A stretch of 64,000 nt of DNA from Trichaptum fuscoviolaceum (taxonomy: Eukaryota; Basidiomycota; Agaricomycetes; Hymenochaetales; Trichaptaceae). Under the pieces are notes generated by a model. The model was not told the origin of the DNA. It did no database searches and saw nothing but the letters and a program-made list of their open reading frames with translations. The first letter of the stretch is position 1, and the number at the start of each line of letters is the position of its first letter. The translations under genes and the position numbers were made by a program. Positions 1 to 10,869 of the stretch are shown one piece after another. The stretch covers positions 62,001 through 126,000 of the forward strand of contig CAJSYZ010000011.1 of NCBI GenBank assembly GCA_910574455.1, read 5' to 3'.

Positions 1-612
1 TTTGGTGAGGAAGCGGGTGCGGCTATGGGAGTTTGACTCTCCGTGCATGCATTGTCCAGGGATCACAGCAGATTTGGATTACAGTGCCCCGGTACTGGGG
101 TAATTTGCTGATTGGAACAGTGTCCAAACCCCCGCTGTGGTGGGTTGTCCTCATCCTCTGGCTGATGTCCCTGCTCAGCTTCGCGGTGTCTCCTCCTTTA
201 CGGTCTTCCCCAGTATTATCGCCAGGTCCCACCCAAGGTGCCCAATTTCCTGAGAACTCTCTTCAGAAGGACGTTGGTCCTATGGTTCCTTGCTTCTGAA
301 ATCTTCGCGATTACTGGCTTAGTGGACCGTATGGACGTAACTGGGCCTTCTATGGAGTAGCTCGATCCCGAAGTGGACCATGCTATCGCTCGTCATCACT
401 TTCTTCATTGGCGTCTGGGGGCTTATGATGTACATCCTAACACACTTTAGCAAAACGCACACCTGTTTCTTACCTGTCTTCGCAGTCGGTTTGGGGGCTC
501 CTCGTTGGTGTCAGATGCTTTGAGGAACATCGTCTCTAGCCCTATACATTCCTAGGGCAGGTTCAGCCGGTCCGTATCTTGGGACATCGCTATGGTTATG
601 GTTGGGTGTACT
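1..612 (+). pseudogene. ags1: alpha-1,3-glucan synthase (Ags1/Mok1), C-terminal membrane part, broken
   Basis: This is the tail of the multi-domain cell-wall alpha-1,3-glucan synthase, whose C-terminus is a multi-pass membrane region. Reading frames change several times: FGEEAGAA at 1-27, then TLRACIVQGSQQIWIT from 36, then VLWFLAS-like, RDYWLSGPYGRNW (about 310-350), FFIGVWGLMMYILTHFSKTH (about 400-460) and finally LWLWLGVLDA ending near 612. All match the end of fungal Ags1 as I remember the family. Stops and frame changes (for example the TGA at 33-35) make it non-functional. The start lies upstream of the window. At 612 the frame runs directly into TFIIF alpha sequence, which is not a natural arrangement. 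Identification is from recognition of conserved segments, not a search. Confidence 0.8.
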
Positions 613-1364
613 CGATGCTCTGTACCGTCCCATCCTGGCGCAGGTCTCAAAGCCACCCCCACCACCGCCGCGACCAAAGCCGAAAGTGAAGACAGAGCCC
701 GATTCGGGGAAGCCGCTCGTGAAGCAAGAGGCAAAGTCGGATATCAAGATCGAGAGTTCCACGTCGTCTTTGCCCTCGACATCAACGGCTGTCAGCGGAG
801 AGGACGCGCCGTACCAGGAGTTCAAGATGATGAGTTGCGATAGACATGAGTGGCAATAAGACAACATGAAATTTGACTCGCGAAAACTGGTCGACATTAG
901 TACGAGGTCGCGGCCTGTGAAACCCAACCGCAAGGACTTGCGCCGTGATGGAGGCTGGGAAGAATGAGACGCACACGCTGGTCATGCCCGCAGCGGACCA
1001 GGTGTTCAAGTTCGTGCTTGCGCACCGGCGGTACAAGTTCCAGAAGCGCAGGGAGACATAGCAGATCGCGCTGAGCCTCGAGGATGCGGAGATGCTTATG
1101 GCGAAGATGGAGAAGAATCACGAGATGGAGCACTAGTCGATGCACTTGCGCAGTGACACAGCGAGTGGTATCTCTGCGCCGATTGCGGGCGGTGCGCCGA
1201 CTGGTGCAAGTCTCGTGTATGATATTGGTGGCAGGTGGCTGGGCCCCGGGGGAAGGAGATTGAAGACTGTGGACTCAGGGATGCGTGGGCTATTCCAGGG
1301 CAATGATGAAGAGGGTGTTGAGCTGGCCACGGTCGCCGGCCATGTTTTGCTAGGGCATCCCTAA
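602..1364 (+). pseudogene. tfg1: TFIIF alpha subunit (RAP74/Tfg1) fragment, copy 1
   Basis: TFIIF alpha is the large subunit of the RNA polymerase II initiation factor TFIIF. Visible pieces, in order: LYRPIL, a proline-rich run and KPKVKTEPD (about 612-700), EDAPYQEFKMMSCDRHEW (about 800-856, then TAA), TLVMPAADQVFKF (about 975-1015), RRYKFQKRRE (about 1025-1055), APIAGGAPTGASLVYDIGG (about 1175-1235) and RRLKTVDSGMRGLF (about 1254-1295). They lie in different frames with stops between them. The 5' end is joined in frame to the Ags1 tail. Two more broken copies occur at 10870-12490 and 60540-61005. Copies 1 and 3 share the upstream partner Ags1, which suggests one chimeric ancestor. Confidence 0.8.
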
Positions 1365-1435
1365 CGTTCGGTCAAACTATAGGGTATGGATGAAGAGGCT
1401 TCGTAACTATGTCTTAGGTATAGAGACATCAATAA

Positions 1436-2036
1436 TTGAGGATGACGGGGCTCAGAACACAACACGTTTTGGCAACCGAAGCCCGAGTATCTACTGAACA
1501 CATAACACTCTTCATGTCCTTCAGTGAGCTGAAAGTCGACTTTCTCAGGGCATTGAACTCAAGGTTAATGAGGGATTTGCTAAGTGTGGCACGGGCATCA
1601 GTTAATATCCTAGATGAAACTGGCTATCGAGAGGACGCAAGTGCTTTCTCGGAGCATCTACTTGCAATGGAGCAACAAGAGACTCAACTTGAAGGAGTTT
1701 CATTCGGATGGGTGGACGGGCCGCTCGTTGAAGCCATGAAACACGGATGCTAGCTATTGTCAGATAACGCAAACCTTTGCAGTCTGTCGGTCTTGGACAG
1801 GTTAGATTCTTGATATGGGTTGCATGGATCACTCATGCTCACTGAGAAAGGATTAGACCAACGGCCGCTCATCCTTCATCCAAATTTTTGTCTTATTATG
1901 ACCGTTAACCCGCATGAGGGCAAGATCTCTCGAGCAATGAGAAACCGAGGTATCAAGATCTTTTTGCGTACATTCCCCATGCTATGCAAAGTCATTCGTG
2001 GCGGGGACAAGCTGGCTCTGACAGCGCTATATAATT
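1436..2036 (+). pseudogene. rea1: midasin (Rea1/MDN1) AAA-ATPase fragment
   Basis: Midasin is the giant dynein-like AAA ATPase that removes assembly factors from pre-60S ribosomes. The piece reads through RDLLSVARASVNILDETGY and FGWVDGPLVEAMKHG (to about 1752), then after frame breaks SDNANLC, SVLDRL, LTEKGLDQRPLILHPNFCLI, MTVNPHEGKISRAMRNRGI (about 1900-1955). WVDGPLV, NANLC...VLDRLNS and MTVNP...SRAMRNRG are hallmark midasin AAA-domain segments. Stops at 1753 and near 1812 break it. The last 45 bases (1992-2036) recur almost unchanged at 61351-61395, downstream of another TFIIF alpha fragment, so this piece belongs to a duplicated chain of gene fragments. Confidence 0.75.
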
Positions 2037-2269
2037 CAATGCCGAATAATACATTGACGTAGATGAATCCTGAAAGTGTCTGAGTTGTGAGCGTCTGCAA
2101 ACATGAGGATTGCCAAAAGAGGACTCCGGTCAAATATTACCCGTGGGAACGAATGCCTCGGTTTGTCCGAGTCTTGGCTGGACATTCAGGTATGTTTCAG
2201 ACTCTCGTGTCAAGCCTCATCTACTACTTTATTATGCTGCTTCCTGACTGCCTCACCGCTGCCTTGTGT

Positions 2270-2372
2270 TCGTTCAACGTACTCGTTAATGCTCAACGAT
2301 GCTCGTTCCCTTCCACAATTCTCTCTCTTCCACTCCCAAGACCACAAAGACGACATTCGCACCACCTCAACG
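2270..2372 (+). promoter_or_regulatory. pyrimidine-rich leader upstream of the membrane-protein gene
   Basis: The stretch before the chosen ATG at 2373 is rich in C and T (ctctctcttccactcccaag and similar), a common property of basidiomycete promoters and 5' leaders. No TATA element is convincing. The segment 2040-2270 holds only short frames without recognised similarity. Confidence 0.3.
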
Positions 2373-5300
2373 ATGTCTGGTATGTCCTATTCTTGCTGCG
2401 CGTCATTTCATTGTTTAACGAGCGCAAAATCCTAGACCCATCTACAGGTATGGACCAATAACAAATGGCCGGTCTATTAACAACGTACTTGTAAAGGAGA
2501 TGTAGTGCTGCTGACGCCCGCGGCTATTCAGCATCTTCGAGCAGCCGTGCAGAACCTTCAAGATACCTTGGCGTCAGTGGGTCAAGATATCAGAAATCGT
2601 GAGATATACGCTCACTAGTATATGATTTATAACTAACTTCACGAAAGCTCCAGCTCAAGGAGATGATGCAGCTACACGCGAACCAGCACAATCGCCTGCC
2701 AGTGAGATATATCCTCACTTATGACTGATTTGATGACTAATTTCATCAAAAGCTCATGTTCCGGAAAAAAATGAAGCTGCAGACCAACTAGCACAATTGT
2801 CTCCTCAAGCAGGTGCTTCGATTGAGCAGGGATCCATCTCTGACGCTGGAAACACTTCGGACGATTCTGACGGTGCGCAATAATTCAATTCCCTCCCACG
2901 ACAGCCCTAATGAATCTAAACTACTGGTCATTACTGGTTGAAAGAAGAAAGTATACAGTACGACAGAGACAGATGTGCGATACACAGAGTGTACGTGTCT
3001 GATCGCACCAAACTGAATTTTTGAGCATAACTCATGAATCATGTTCTAGCGAATGCGAGAAAATGAAGGGAACGGTGTGTGTACATGCTACTTTCTATTT
3101 TTAATGGTCCTCATGATTTCAAACCAGCTGATTCGTCTGATTGTGCATCATCGCACCATCGGATGTGACGACTCTAGTATCCATCTGATAAACGGACTAC
3201 AAGAAGGAATGTTAGGATTCGCGACTTGCGCGGAGAATTTTCTCACCAATAGTCCATATAGTGCGTAACCCTTCTTAACTGAAGTCATAAGAAAGATCCA
3301 ACATTTGTTTGCTGGAAGGACTGGAATATTTGAAGAGGGCGGAAACTGTGATTAATAAGCTCAAATCCGATCTTCTCGAACTTAATAAGACCGGATGGGG
3401 ATTGGGCGCAGATGCGCCTGCTCGTGAAACTACAGAGCAATGGCTTTATGCTATTGATGTGAGTAACAGATTTGTGATATGGACGAGGCTAATGCATTTG
3501 CATGAAGTACATTTGTAACAAGACTGGAGGTAAACATTCAATGTACTTATTATAGTAGTGTACTAAAATGCTTTAAAGGGTGCATCTTCCTGAAATCTGA
3601 GATACAATTCCTGAAACTTGACTATCGAGACGTCTTTAAACGTTTAGAAATTGGAATGAACTGTGTGTCTGAAGAGTTAATAAAAAGTTTGAAAAAATGT
3701 AAGCATCAGTCACTTTTGAAATGCCCAAAGTTCTGAAAATCTTGAAGCCTCGGTGAACTGGATAACAAATCAGGACCCACAGAAGTTTGAAGAATTGTCT
3801 GCGGAACGTATTTCCTGTATTTTCTCCTATTCAGTTTGGAACGATCACGCCTGGCTTAAACCAGAACGTATATCACAATTGTCAGAACAGTGTAATAGGC
3901 ACAAAAGGTACGTTTATCAATTCCGGCCTTTAATTGAAACTAAACACGATGGAATTCATAGGAAATGTAACGAATTAAAGGACGAGGTACGCAAATGGTC
4001 TTGACGCTTTATAGGTGCACGTAATTATTCAAATAGCTACGGCACCTTATTAACCACCTGGAAATCATCGGAGGGGACGCAGAAGTCATTAAATCTGCGA
4101 AATCCCTACAAGCAGAATTAGCTAAGCAGGTTGATTCCTTACTGAAGGTCCTGGATATTACAACACGTAGTACGTGCTGCTTTACCGCTAAACTCTGTAT
4201 CTAATAGGTACTTGCATCTCAGGCAGGGGCGACGCGATGGGAGAGGCAGTCAACTCCTTTCGGAGTCTGTACTTAGCTGTTGATTCCTTTCGCACCGCAT
4301 TGTACAACCAGAAACATGCATTTTACTTTCGTAAAGTGAAGACGTGGGAGACATGTATTTGGGTGAGAAATCGACCCGACGGTCATGCAGATTGCTAACC
4401 TCATGGCGCGAAGAATGGGTGGTGGGAAATACTAGGCGAAAGTAAATCTCAAATATATTGTGAGAATGCGATCTCTGACAACTCCGTTATCAAGATATAT
4501 TGCGTGGGACTGAATGTCTGGAAATTGTCGCGAAGGTCCTTACCGAATTGGATGGGATAGTGCAAGATATCCCCGAAGAATTGAAGACATTTGAAGAGAG
4601 AGGTAAGGATTTATCTTTTTCATAGCGCTGTTTTACTCACATTAAGTCAAAAAAGTATTACCCACTTTCCTTTCGGATGAAAAGGAGAGGGCTACAAATC
4701 GATACGCTAACATTACGACGATCGCTACCTTCTTTTCCAGTGTAACGGCAACCACGCTTCAGTTCACATATAACCAGGGTAACACAACGTTAGGAGGGTT
4801 GACAAACCTCTTCTGGTTCCTATCGCTCGTCTTTAGTGTGTCATCGGGCGTGAGCAGCTTGCTAGGCATGACCTGGAGAAAATCTTCTGTGTACGTGTTT
4901 TATTATGTTCGGGCGTACTAAATGCTAATCAAACAGTCATAGCTATAACTCGTCACGTACACCCAAGACTATTCATATTTGGCTCGACAAAGCTCCTATG
5001 GTCTTTCTGATTGTAGCATCAGTTTCATTCGTTATCGGTCTCAATCTGTTTGCATATCTATCCCTTCAGGCATGTCAACGACTCTATTATTATCAAGACA
5101 GACACTAAATTTATGCAGTTCAAGTATGTTTCTCTGACGACAAATATTCTTACTGGAGCACATGCAACATGCTTACTCGCAGTCACGGCTTGGTTCATAT
5201 TTGAGCTCAAGCATGAGTCGTTCTGGGCGAAATGGATCTCCAGTTTCATCGACTGGGCGAGGCACACAATCATGAATCCGACTATGGCGATGGTCATTAA

Positions 5301-6519
5301 ATGGGCTGCGACATCCAAAATTTGGGCCTCCAAAGCACTTACGTCAACCAAACGCTGGACGAAAGATAGACTTGTGCCGTTTCTTGCACATCTGTTACGA
5401 ATTGTTTTCTGGTGTCTATTTCTTCTTCAGTTGTTCAAATACTGGGTTCAAGCTAATGGTGCATGCTTAGGTCGCTTTGCCTTGACAAGCGGGTAGGCCG
5501 TATAAACTATTATTTATGCCGCCGAGGTCGTTGGTCGAACCCTGGAACAATCTCAGTTTTTATTCGGTAGGTCATAAATGTATACAATTATTTTATTTGG
5601 AAGATGCTGATTTATAATCTTCCAGACACGTTGTCGAGAGTCTCGCTTATCTAAGGCCAGTGTCAGGAGAAGAGTCAACAGATCCTTCCGAACCTCGGGC
5701 AGTAAAAAAGCTTAATCTAGACGATGTAGCAAGAATGTACGACAATATCATTCGTAGCAAATTCGGAAGAGGAAAACTCACAGACCAAATAATGCACGAG
5801 ATACTACTATGGACATTCAGCGTGTAAGTATCTTTATCTCGCTTCCGTTCTGATTTTCCTAATCTGCATCAGCAACGATGATGATATTGAAGAACGTCTT
5901 GAAGTTTTGCTGTGGGGATACCCGGAGCTCAAGTTGTTGTTTGCTGTAAAGGCGAGGGATGTGTTGTACAGGTATCGGCAGAGTTTTGGGGTACGTACAA
6001 GGGACTGGGAGGATCGAATAGCAGCTGTCATCAGAGCATGGAAAACTCTGAAGGTTTGCAGCTGATGCTTCTGGTCCACTTCACATAAATTAACTCGACC
6101 CCAGAGCACGAGAACAACTCCAAATCTATCTGATTCAGTTGAATACGAGATGAGTTCAATGCAAGAGCACAACAATGCTGGGCCATCGGGAACGCGTCAT
6201 TCCTCAGACCATGGCTCTGAGACAGCTGTAAGTGTTTGCTCGGTTTGTACATATAAAGTGAAAATAAATTTAAAACTCGCTCCAGGATCACAACGGAACT
6301 GGGCCACCAGGAACGAATCATTCCACGGATACTATACCAGCTCGGATTCGCAACTTCTTGTGTAGTCTATATGAACCACTACATACTCGTCTTAGGGCCG
6401 CGTTCCGAGTCCGGATTGCTCACCCAACGCCGACTATCCTTCCTATGACAAGCGCGAGCTGTACCACTCCTCAAGCTCCTTCTACTCTCCCGTCCGTCGC
6501 AGCAGGAGATCCGAGCTGA
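2373..6519 (+). CDS. multi-exon agaricomycete membrane protein of unknown function
   Basis: I do not know its function. The start at 2373 gives ATGTCTG followed by a GTATGT intron. The next exons splice in frame (DVVLLTPAAIQHLRAAVQNL about 2499-2597, then about 2649-2701 and 2752-2870), each ending in GTGAG or GTGCG and starting after AAAG. Exon structure between 2871 and 4600 is uncertain; it encodes helical segments such as LEYLKRAETVINKLKSDLLE and NWITNQDPQKFEELSAERIS. From about 4650 come likely membrane segments: IATFFSSVTATTLQF, LTNLFWFLSLVFSVSSGVSS (about 4800-4860), PMVFLIVASVSFVIGLNLFA (about 4995-5058), LTGAHATCLLAVTAWFIFEL (about 5150-5210) and LLRIVFWCLFLLQLF (about 5393-5437). 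Exons continue at about 5627-5824, 5875-6055, 6105-6228 and 6286-6519, ending in TGA. This arrangement (helical N-terminus, four or five membrane helices, soluble tail) is familiar from uncharacterised mushroom proteins. Confidence 0.6.
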
Positions 6520-6897
6520 GGACTGTGAAATGGACGGTGCTGATGGAATGACACTGCGTACGGCAGGCCTGTATGTTGATGGCTGTCTGTAATTTCATTT
6601 TCCTTCCTTCTTTTGACGACCATCCTTGTTTTGTATTCTTTTCTTCTCCTCTTCGGTTCCCCATCAGTTTTATACCTTCACCACATCGATGTATTTGGTT
6701 TTCCGTTATCCTCATGCCGGTCTCCACTTTGTATAATTTGTATCTTCTCTCCTTTTGAAATCCATCTCTGTATTAGATCTCGGCTGAGTCTATCATGGAG
6801 CCTTACCTTCTACCACGAAGGTTGCGTGCGATATGATGCGAAGGACTTCACTCGCTAGGACCACTCTTACGGTATCCAATGTTCACAAAACAGAACT
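6520..6897. other. gene-free stretch
   Basis: Region between the membrane-protein gene and transposon copy A. It is pyrimidine-rich around 6590-6770 and probably holds the 3' end of the upstream gene. I see no gene, repeat or site in it. Confidence 0.4.
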
Positions 6898-6905
6898 GAA
6901 ATTGC
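6898..6905. repeat. target-site duplication of copy A, left
   Basis: GAAATTGC, repeated exactly at 9161-9168. Confidence 0.85.
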
Positions 6906-9160
6906 CGATCTCCACAGCTCATAAGATGCATCGCATTCTGTCATGACAGTGTATCCGATTCATTTCCTTATTTGGACTTGTATCCGATTCAATACCATAT
7001 TTGGAAGAATGTTCTCATAGTCATTCAGGTGTCAATAGATATGTACATAAATATATATGTTTGAGGAAGATATCAACAGACTGTCGGAATATACTAGGTC
7101 ATAAACATGCGTAGAATCATAAGGCGACCTGTGACGCAGCGCTGAGGCAATCGAGAGCTCAGCTTTGCTTGACATCTCGCAGTCGCCCTGGGTCGCCAAC
7201 GTACTTGAGGTCGGGTTTGGTGGCCGTCGCGCTCGTGCATCTCAACAATCTACATACCGACGGCGAGGCACTCCATACGCATGTCTATCGAGTCGGCGGG
7301 CGCGGGCCTGAGTGGCGGCTGTTCGATCTTTGACTCCTTCTCGTTGTCGAATCGATCTGCTGACACGAGAGCGTAGTCAGCTAGGATGGGGTGCCAGCGC
7401 CGAAGCTGATATGGATCGTCAACAAGAACGCGCTTGCTGTCGTAGGCTTCGGTCTTGATCTTTGGGGCCTGTGGCTCCCATCCTGCAGGGACAGGCTGTA
7501 CCTTGTTCGCATCCTGAGTCCAGTTCCTGCAGTGACGTTCAGTTACAAGCATGTTTCAAAGGACAAACTACTTACACATCCCTCCTGTAGGTGGTTCCTA
7601 CCGGCGGAATGGATGCTGGAGGGTCAATCAGTGAGTGATGAAGACCATGAGGAAATGAATACGACTCACCCTTCCGAAGCCAGGTTCATGGAAGATAACA
7701 CCATCGGATAAGTTGTCGACCTTGTGCGAGTAGACTTTGTCGCAAAGCATCTCTGGTGCCATATATCCAGGAGTCCCGCACTCACCTGATATACGACGCC
7801 AGAAGTCGTTGGTTTCCATCGCCTCAAAACAGTTGCCCATGATGTGTCGGAATACATGCCCTAGTCTAAAATCACCAAGGACTAATTCCCCGTGTTCGTC
7901 CAGAAAGATATTCTCGGGCTAGATGTCGCGGTTGACAATGTTGTGAACCCGCATGACGCTAACGGCGTGACACTGTAGAAGTCAGCCGGAAGAACAAATT
8001 TGATCAGAGAAAGGAAGGACATACGAGCTGTGCCATGAGGAACTTGACCTTGTGCATCCGGAATAAAGTCTCGGAGTGCTACATGGCGTCCCTCCGGGAG
8101 CAAGACCTTGTACGATCGTGAAGATGAGCGGATCTGCAAAAGATTCTATCAAAGGGGTAAGATAAGGTGAGTTGTTGTGTTGTCAAAAGAGAAAAGATGC
8201 TCTTCTCTGTGAACACGAGCTCTCGGTGCTCACTGGCACAGGCGGCAAACTTCAGACGACCGTGGGAGTAACACGGTCTTGTGACTGTCAAACAAGGACG
8301 CGTCAGTCATGTGCTTGTATGAGGGCAGGCTTCAAATATTCCATTTATGGTATGCCCTGACCCGCCGAAGCCTGCCCGAAATATGGTGATTTTAGTAACA
8401 TTTAAGGCCTTCTGAAGACAGTTCACGAAGTTCTTCTTCTCCCTCGTTCTCCTATGTTGTAGCATAATGGTATGTATTTTATTCTTGAATATAACATACT
8501 CTAATTATCTATGCAAGCTCAAGGGTCATGTAGACATGTCGGGCCCACTGTTTGCTTCCATCAGTGTCCAATATGGCTCCGCAACGGCGCCGAAGAGTAT
8601 TGTGCTAGTAAGTGTTTCTTTTATGCTGCTTCAACTGCATTTACTAACATCTATGAGGAATGCTAGGACTCCAGAGCTTGTTCGGGGCCATTCTTAGATG
8701 ACATTGACCTTCCTACAAATGTAAGTCTTGTCTTTGCTCTATTTTAGAGCTGTCAACTAATATTCAGTAATATTCAAACATGCGATACAGTTCATGCATC
8801 CGATACAAGTCATGCATCCGATTCCAGCTCTGAATCCAATTTCAGTTAAGTAACTGATATATATGTCTCAACTGTAATCTTAAACTAATTAAACTCTCCT
8901 TTTCTTTTCCTTACATGCTACTACAACTTTATTTCATTTCTTTATTTCCTTTTTCTTTTACGACACAATTTGATTGAAATCGACTTACTGTACTGTACTA
9001 CATACTATGTACTATTCATGTACGTATCTATTGACACCTGAAATAACTATGAGAACATTCTTCCAAATATGGTATTGAATCGGATACAAGTCCAAATAAG
9101 GAAATGAATCGGATACACTGTCATGACAGAATGCGATGCATCTTATGAGCTGAGGTGCCT
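6906..9160 (-). mobile_element. 2.25-kb TIR transposon with captured kinase fragment, copy A
   Basis: Non-autonomous DNA transposon. The 8-bp GAAATTGC occurs immediately outside both ends (6898-6905 and 9161-9168), a clear target-site duplication. Long terminal inverted repeats of about 140 bp start at CAGCTCATAAG (6914 on) and end at CTTATGAGCTG (about 9151); just outside these the two ends differ (CGATCTCCA at one end, AGGTGCCT at the other), and the same asymmetric ends appear on copy B. No transposase is present; the interior holds a protein-kinase fragment on the minus strand. An 8-bp duplication suits hAT-like or KDZ-like transposases, but the superfamily is not settled. Copy B (18335-59817, inverted and interrupted) is nearly identical. 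Confidence 0.85.
7250..8140 (-). pseudogene. protein kinase fragment captured in transposon copy A
   Basis: On the minus strand the piece reads ALRDFIPDAQGQ (about 8080-8040), then the catalytic-to-activation-loop region with an intron: an Asp-Phe motif changed to DFRLGH, then CGTPGYMAPEMLCDKVYSHK (about 7790-7720; GTPGYMAPE is the kinase P+1 loop/APE motif), and after another intron WTQDANKVQPVPAGW (about 7530-7480). The catalytic loop is lost to the stop TAG at 7920-7922, where an HRD-KPEN motif is expected. The C-terminal VQPVPAGW tail matches the separate kinase pseudogene at 13131-14510, so the transposon acquired part of a relative of that gene together with its introns. No product is expected. 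Confidence 0.7.
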
Positions 9161-9168
9161 GAAATTGC
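9161..9168. repeat. target-site duplication of copy A, right
   Basis: GAAATTGC, identical to 6898-6905. Confidence 0.85.
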
Positions 9169-9174
9169 ATTACA

Positions 9175-9320
9175 TTGTAGCCTCGCAACTAGCCTCGTGA
9201 CCAGGCCAGGCTAGCTCCGGAACAAGGTCTGCGTAGCAGACACGGCGCTAGCCGGCCTGGTATCTCTAGCAAAAATTATGGCGCTATCATATTGAGTTTG
9301 AATTTAACCCAAATGAAGCA
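9175..9320. repeat. dispersed repeat, also found inverted at 61925-62095
   Basis: The block from CCTCGCAAC through the palindromic GCTAGC...GCTAGC area to ATATTGAGTTTGAATTTAACC resembles the reverse complement of 61925-62095 (shared TCAAACTCAATATGATAGCG and GCCGTGTCTGC). It looks like one small dispersed repeat family; no coding capacity or terminal repeats are obvious. The stretch 9321-9766 has nothing I recognise. Confidence 0.5.
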
Positions 9321-9766
9321 ATCCCCGCCACGAAGCGTAGCGTAGTAGAGGGATGTGCATCAGGAAAAAAGCAAAAAAGTGCCAGCAGATTCCAGCCTAC
9401 ACAGCGTAATATAACCAGTGTTATCTTAATATAGTAATATATGGGTGGTGCAAGGGTCCTGGGAAGATTCCAGCACCCTTACAAGGTCCTGTAATCATTA
9501 CAGGACGTTACAAGTGCGTCGGCCTTCTGCCGGCCCCCATGTAACCGGTATATACTATAATGTTAGTCTGGCGACGTCATATAACGTGGCTAAATATCGT
9601 TGCACTTGTCTATATATCTGTTGGCCTCCCTATATGCTGTACACAACCGCTACATATTAAGATAAGACCCTCGGAACCCTGAGCCTGCCCTAAGACAGTT
9701 ACGCAAATTAAAAAATGACGCCCCGAGGGGCCTGCAATGCGCAGGCAAAACCCGAGACCACCTCCA

Positions 9767-9818
9767 TCAGGAAAACTACTTTCTGCTGAAAGTGACTTAA
9801 GCGTCACTTAAAGGTCCT
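9767..9818 (+). repeat. terminus of the CATCAGGG transposon family, interrupted by a solo LTR
   Basis: CATCAGGAAAACTACTTTC followed by a CTTAAG-containing stretch is close to the right end of the 39-kb element read in reverse complement from 59728. It continues after the solo LTR (10637 to about 10800) with the same AAATCAGTG/GACTTAAATCAGTGCTTCAG motifs seen inside 20490-20660. It appears to be an end fragment of a related element; no matching second end was found nearby. Confidence 0.55.
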
Positions 9819-10636
9819 TGTTACGACCGTCGGGAATTGTAGCGGGAAACAGTTTCGGGAAACTGGAATTCGCGACAAGAACCCGCGTTCGGGAATCTGG
9901 ATTCGCGACTGGGAACGAGCGTGGGAATTCAGGCGGGAAACGCGCGGGATTCTATCCAGGCGTGTCGCGGGATTCTCAAGGCCAGCTAGGACTCTTCACT
10001 GCTTTGAACGTCAAGTAAGCGGATCCCTAAGGAAGCACTCCACAAGTAAGTATTGCGCAACTAACTACACAGGAGAAAAGAGAGAGATCGCACCTAAGGA
10101 AGCACTCCACAAGAGGTCAAAAGTGGGGTGCTCCTTACGATGCCTACAGCTATTTATCTACTTCGTAAAGACTGTATAGTTAATCTACGCTAAGTGTCCT
10201 TGCGCAATGCGCACCTATCTACTACAAACGATACATGCTACGACCGCACTGCTAGGCATGTCTATCCCGTCTCTCCAGATGGCTACGGCCTGTCCGTGGA
10301 CGTCAGCGTCCGGTCCGGGGCCGCGACTAGCCAGACTAGGTATGCCAGACTGTTGCAGGTCGTCACCTTGAGGTACTAACGGATTAATGAGCGTATGTTG
10401 ATAAGTGAATGTACGTGTGCCGTGGCGGGTCGTCGTAAATGAATGTGTGTATGCGTGCATGGTTGCCGGGACGGTGGTGCGGGATAAGTCACGTGAGCAT
10501 GGGATCGTGCGATTCGGGAATGAGGTTTCGCGCGGGGAATCCAATGGCGGGATTCTCCCCGCGGGTTTGTCTGCTCATGTCGGGATCCTTGGCGGGAAAG
10601 TGCGGGAAATGAGAAAAGGAGCCCGGGATCTCGACA
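9819..10636 (-). mobile_element. solo LTR of the Ty3/gypsy chromovirus
   Basis: An 818-bp copy of the LTR at 29002-29819 and 38715-39533, in the same orientation, bounded by TG...CA and by the 5-bp duplication GTCCT (9814-9818 and 10637-10641). No internal retroviral sequence adjoins it, so it is the product of LTR-LTR recombination. It differs from the paired LTRs at only a handful of positions by eye. Confidence 0.9.
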
Positions 10637-10869
10637 GTCCTGAGAGACTGAAGTCTTAAATAAGGCAAGCTTCACTTATTTATGCATGTCCTCCCGGAGC
10701 GGCTTACTGAAATCAGTGATGTTGACTTAAATCAGTGCTTCAGTCAGTCAGTCAATCAGTTAATATAAGTAGATGATAATATTATAAGCAAAAATTAAGT
10801 ACAATAATAAGTAAGCTAAGAACTTGTCGCCCACCTACAAGCGGGCTCGTCGCCGGCTCCCACCGCCTT

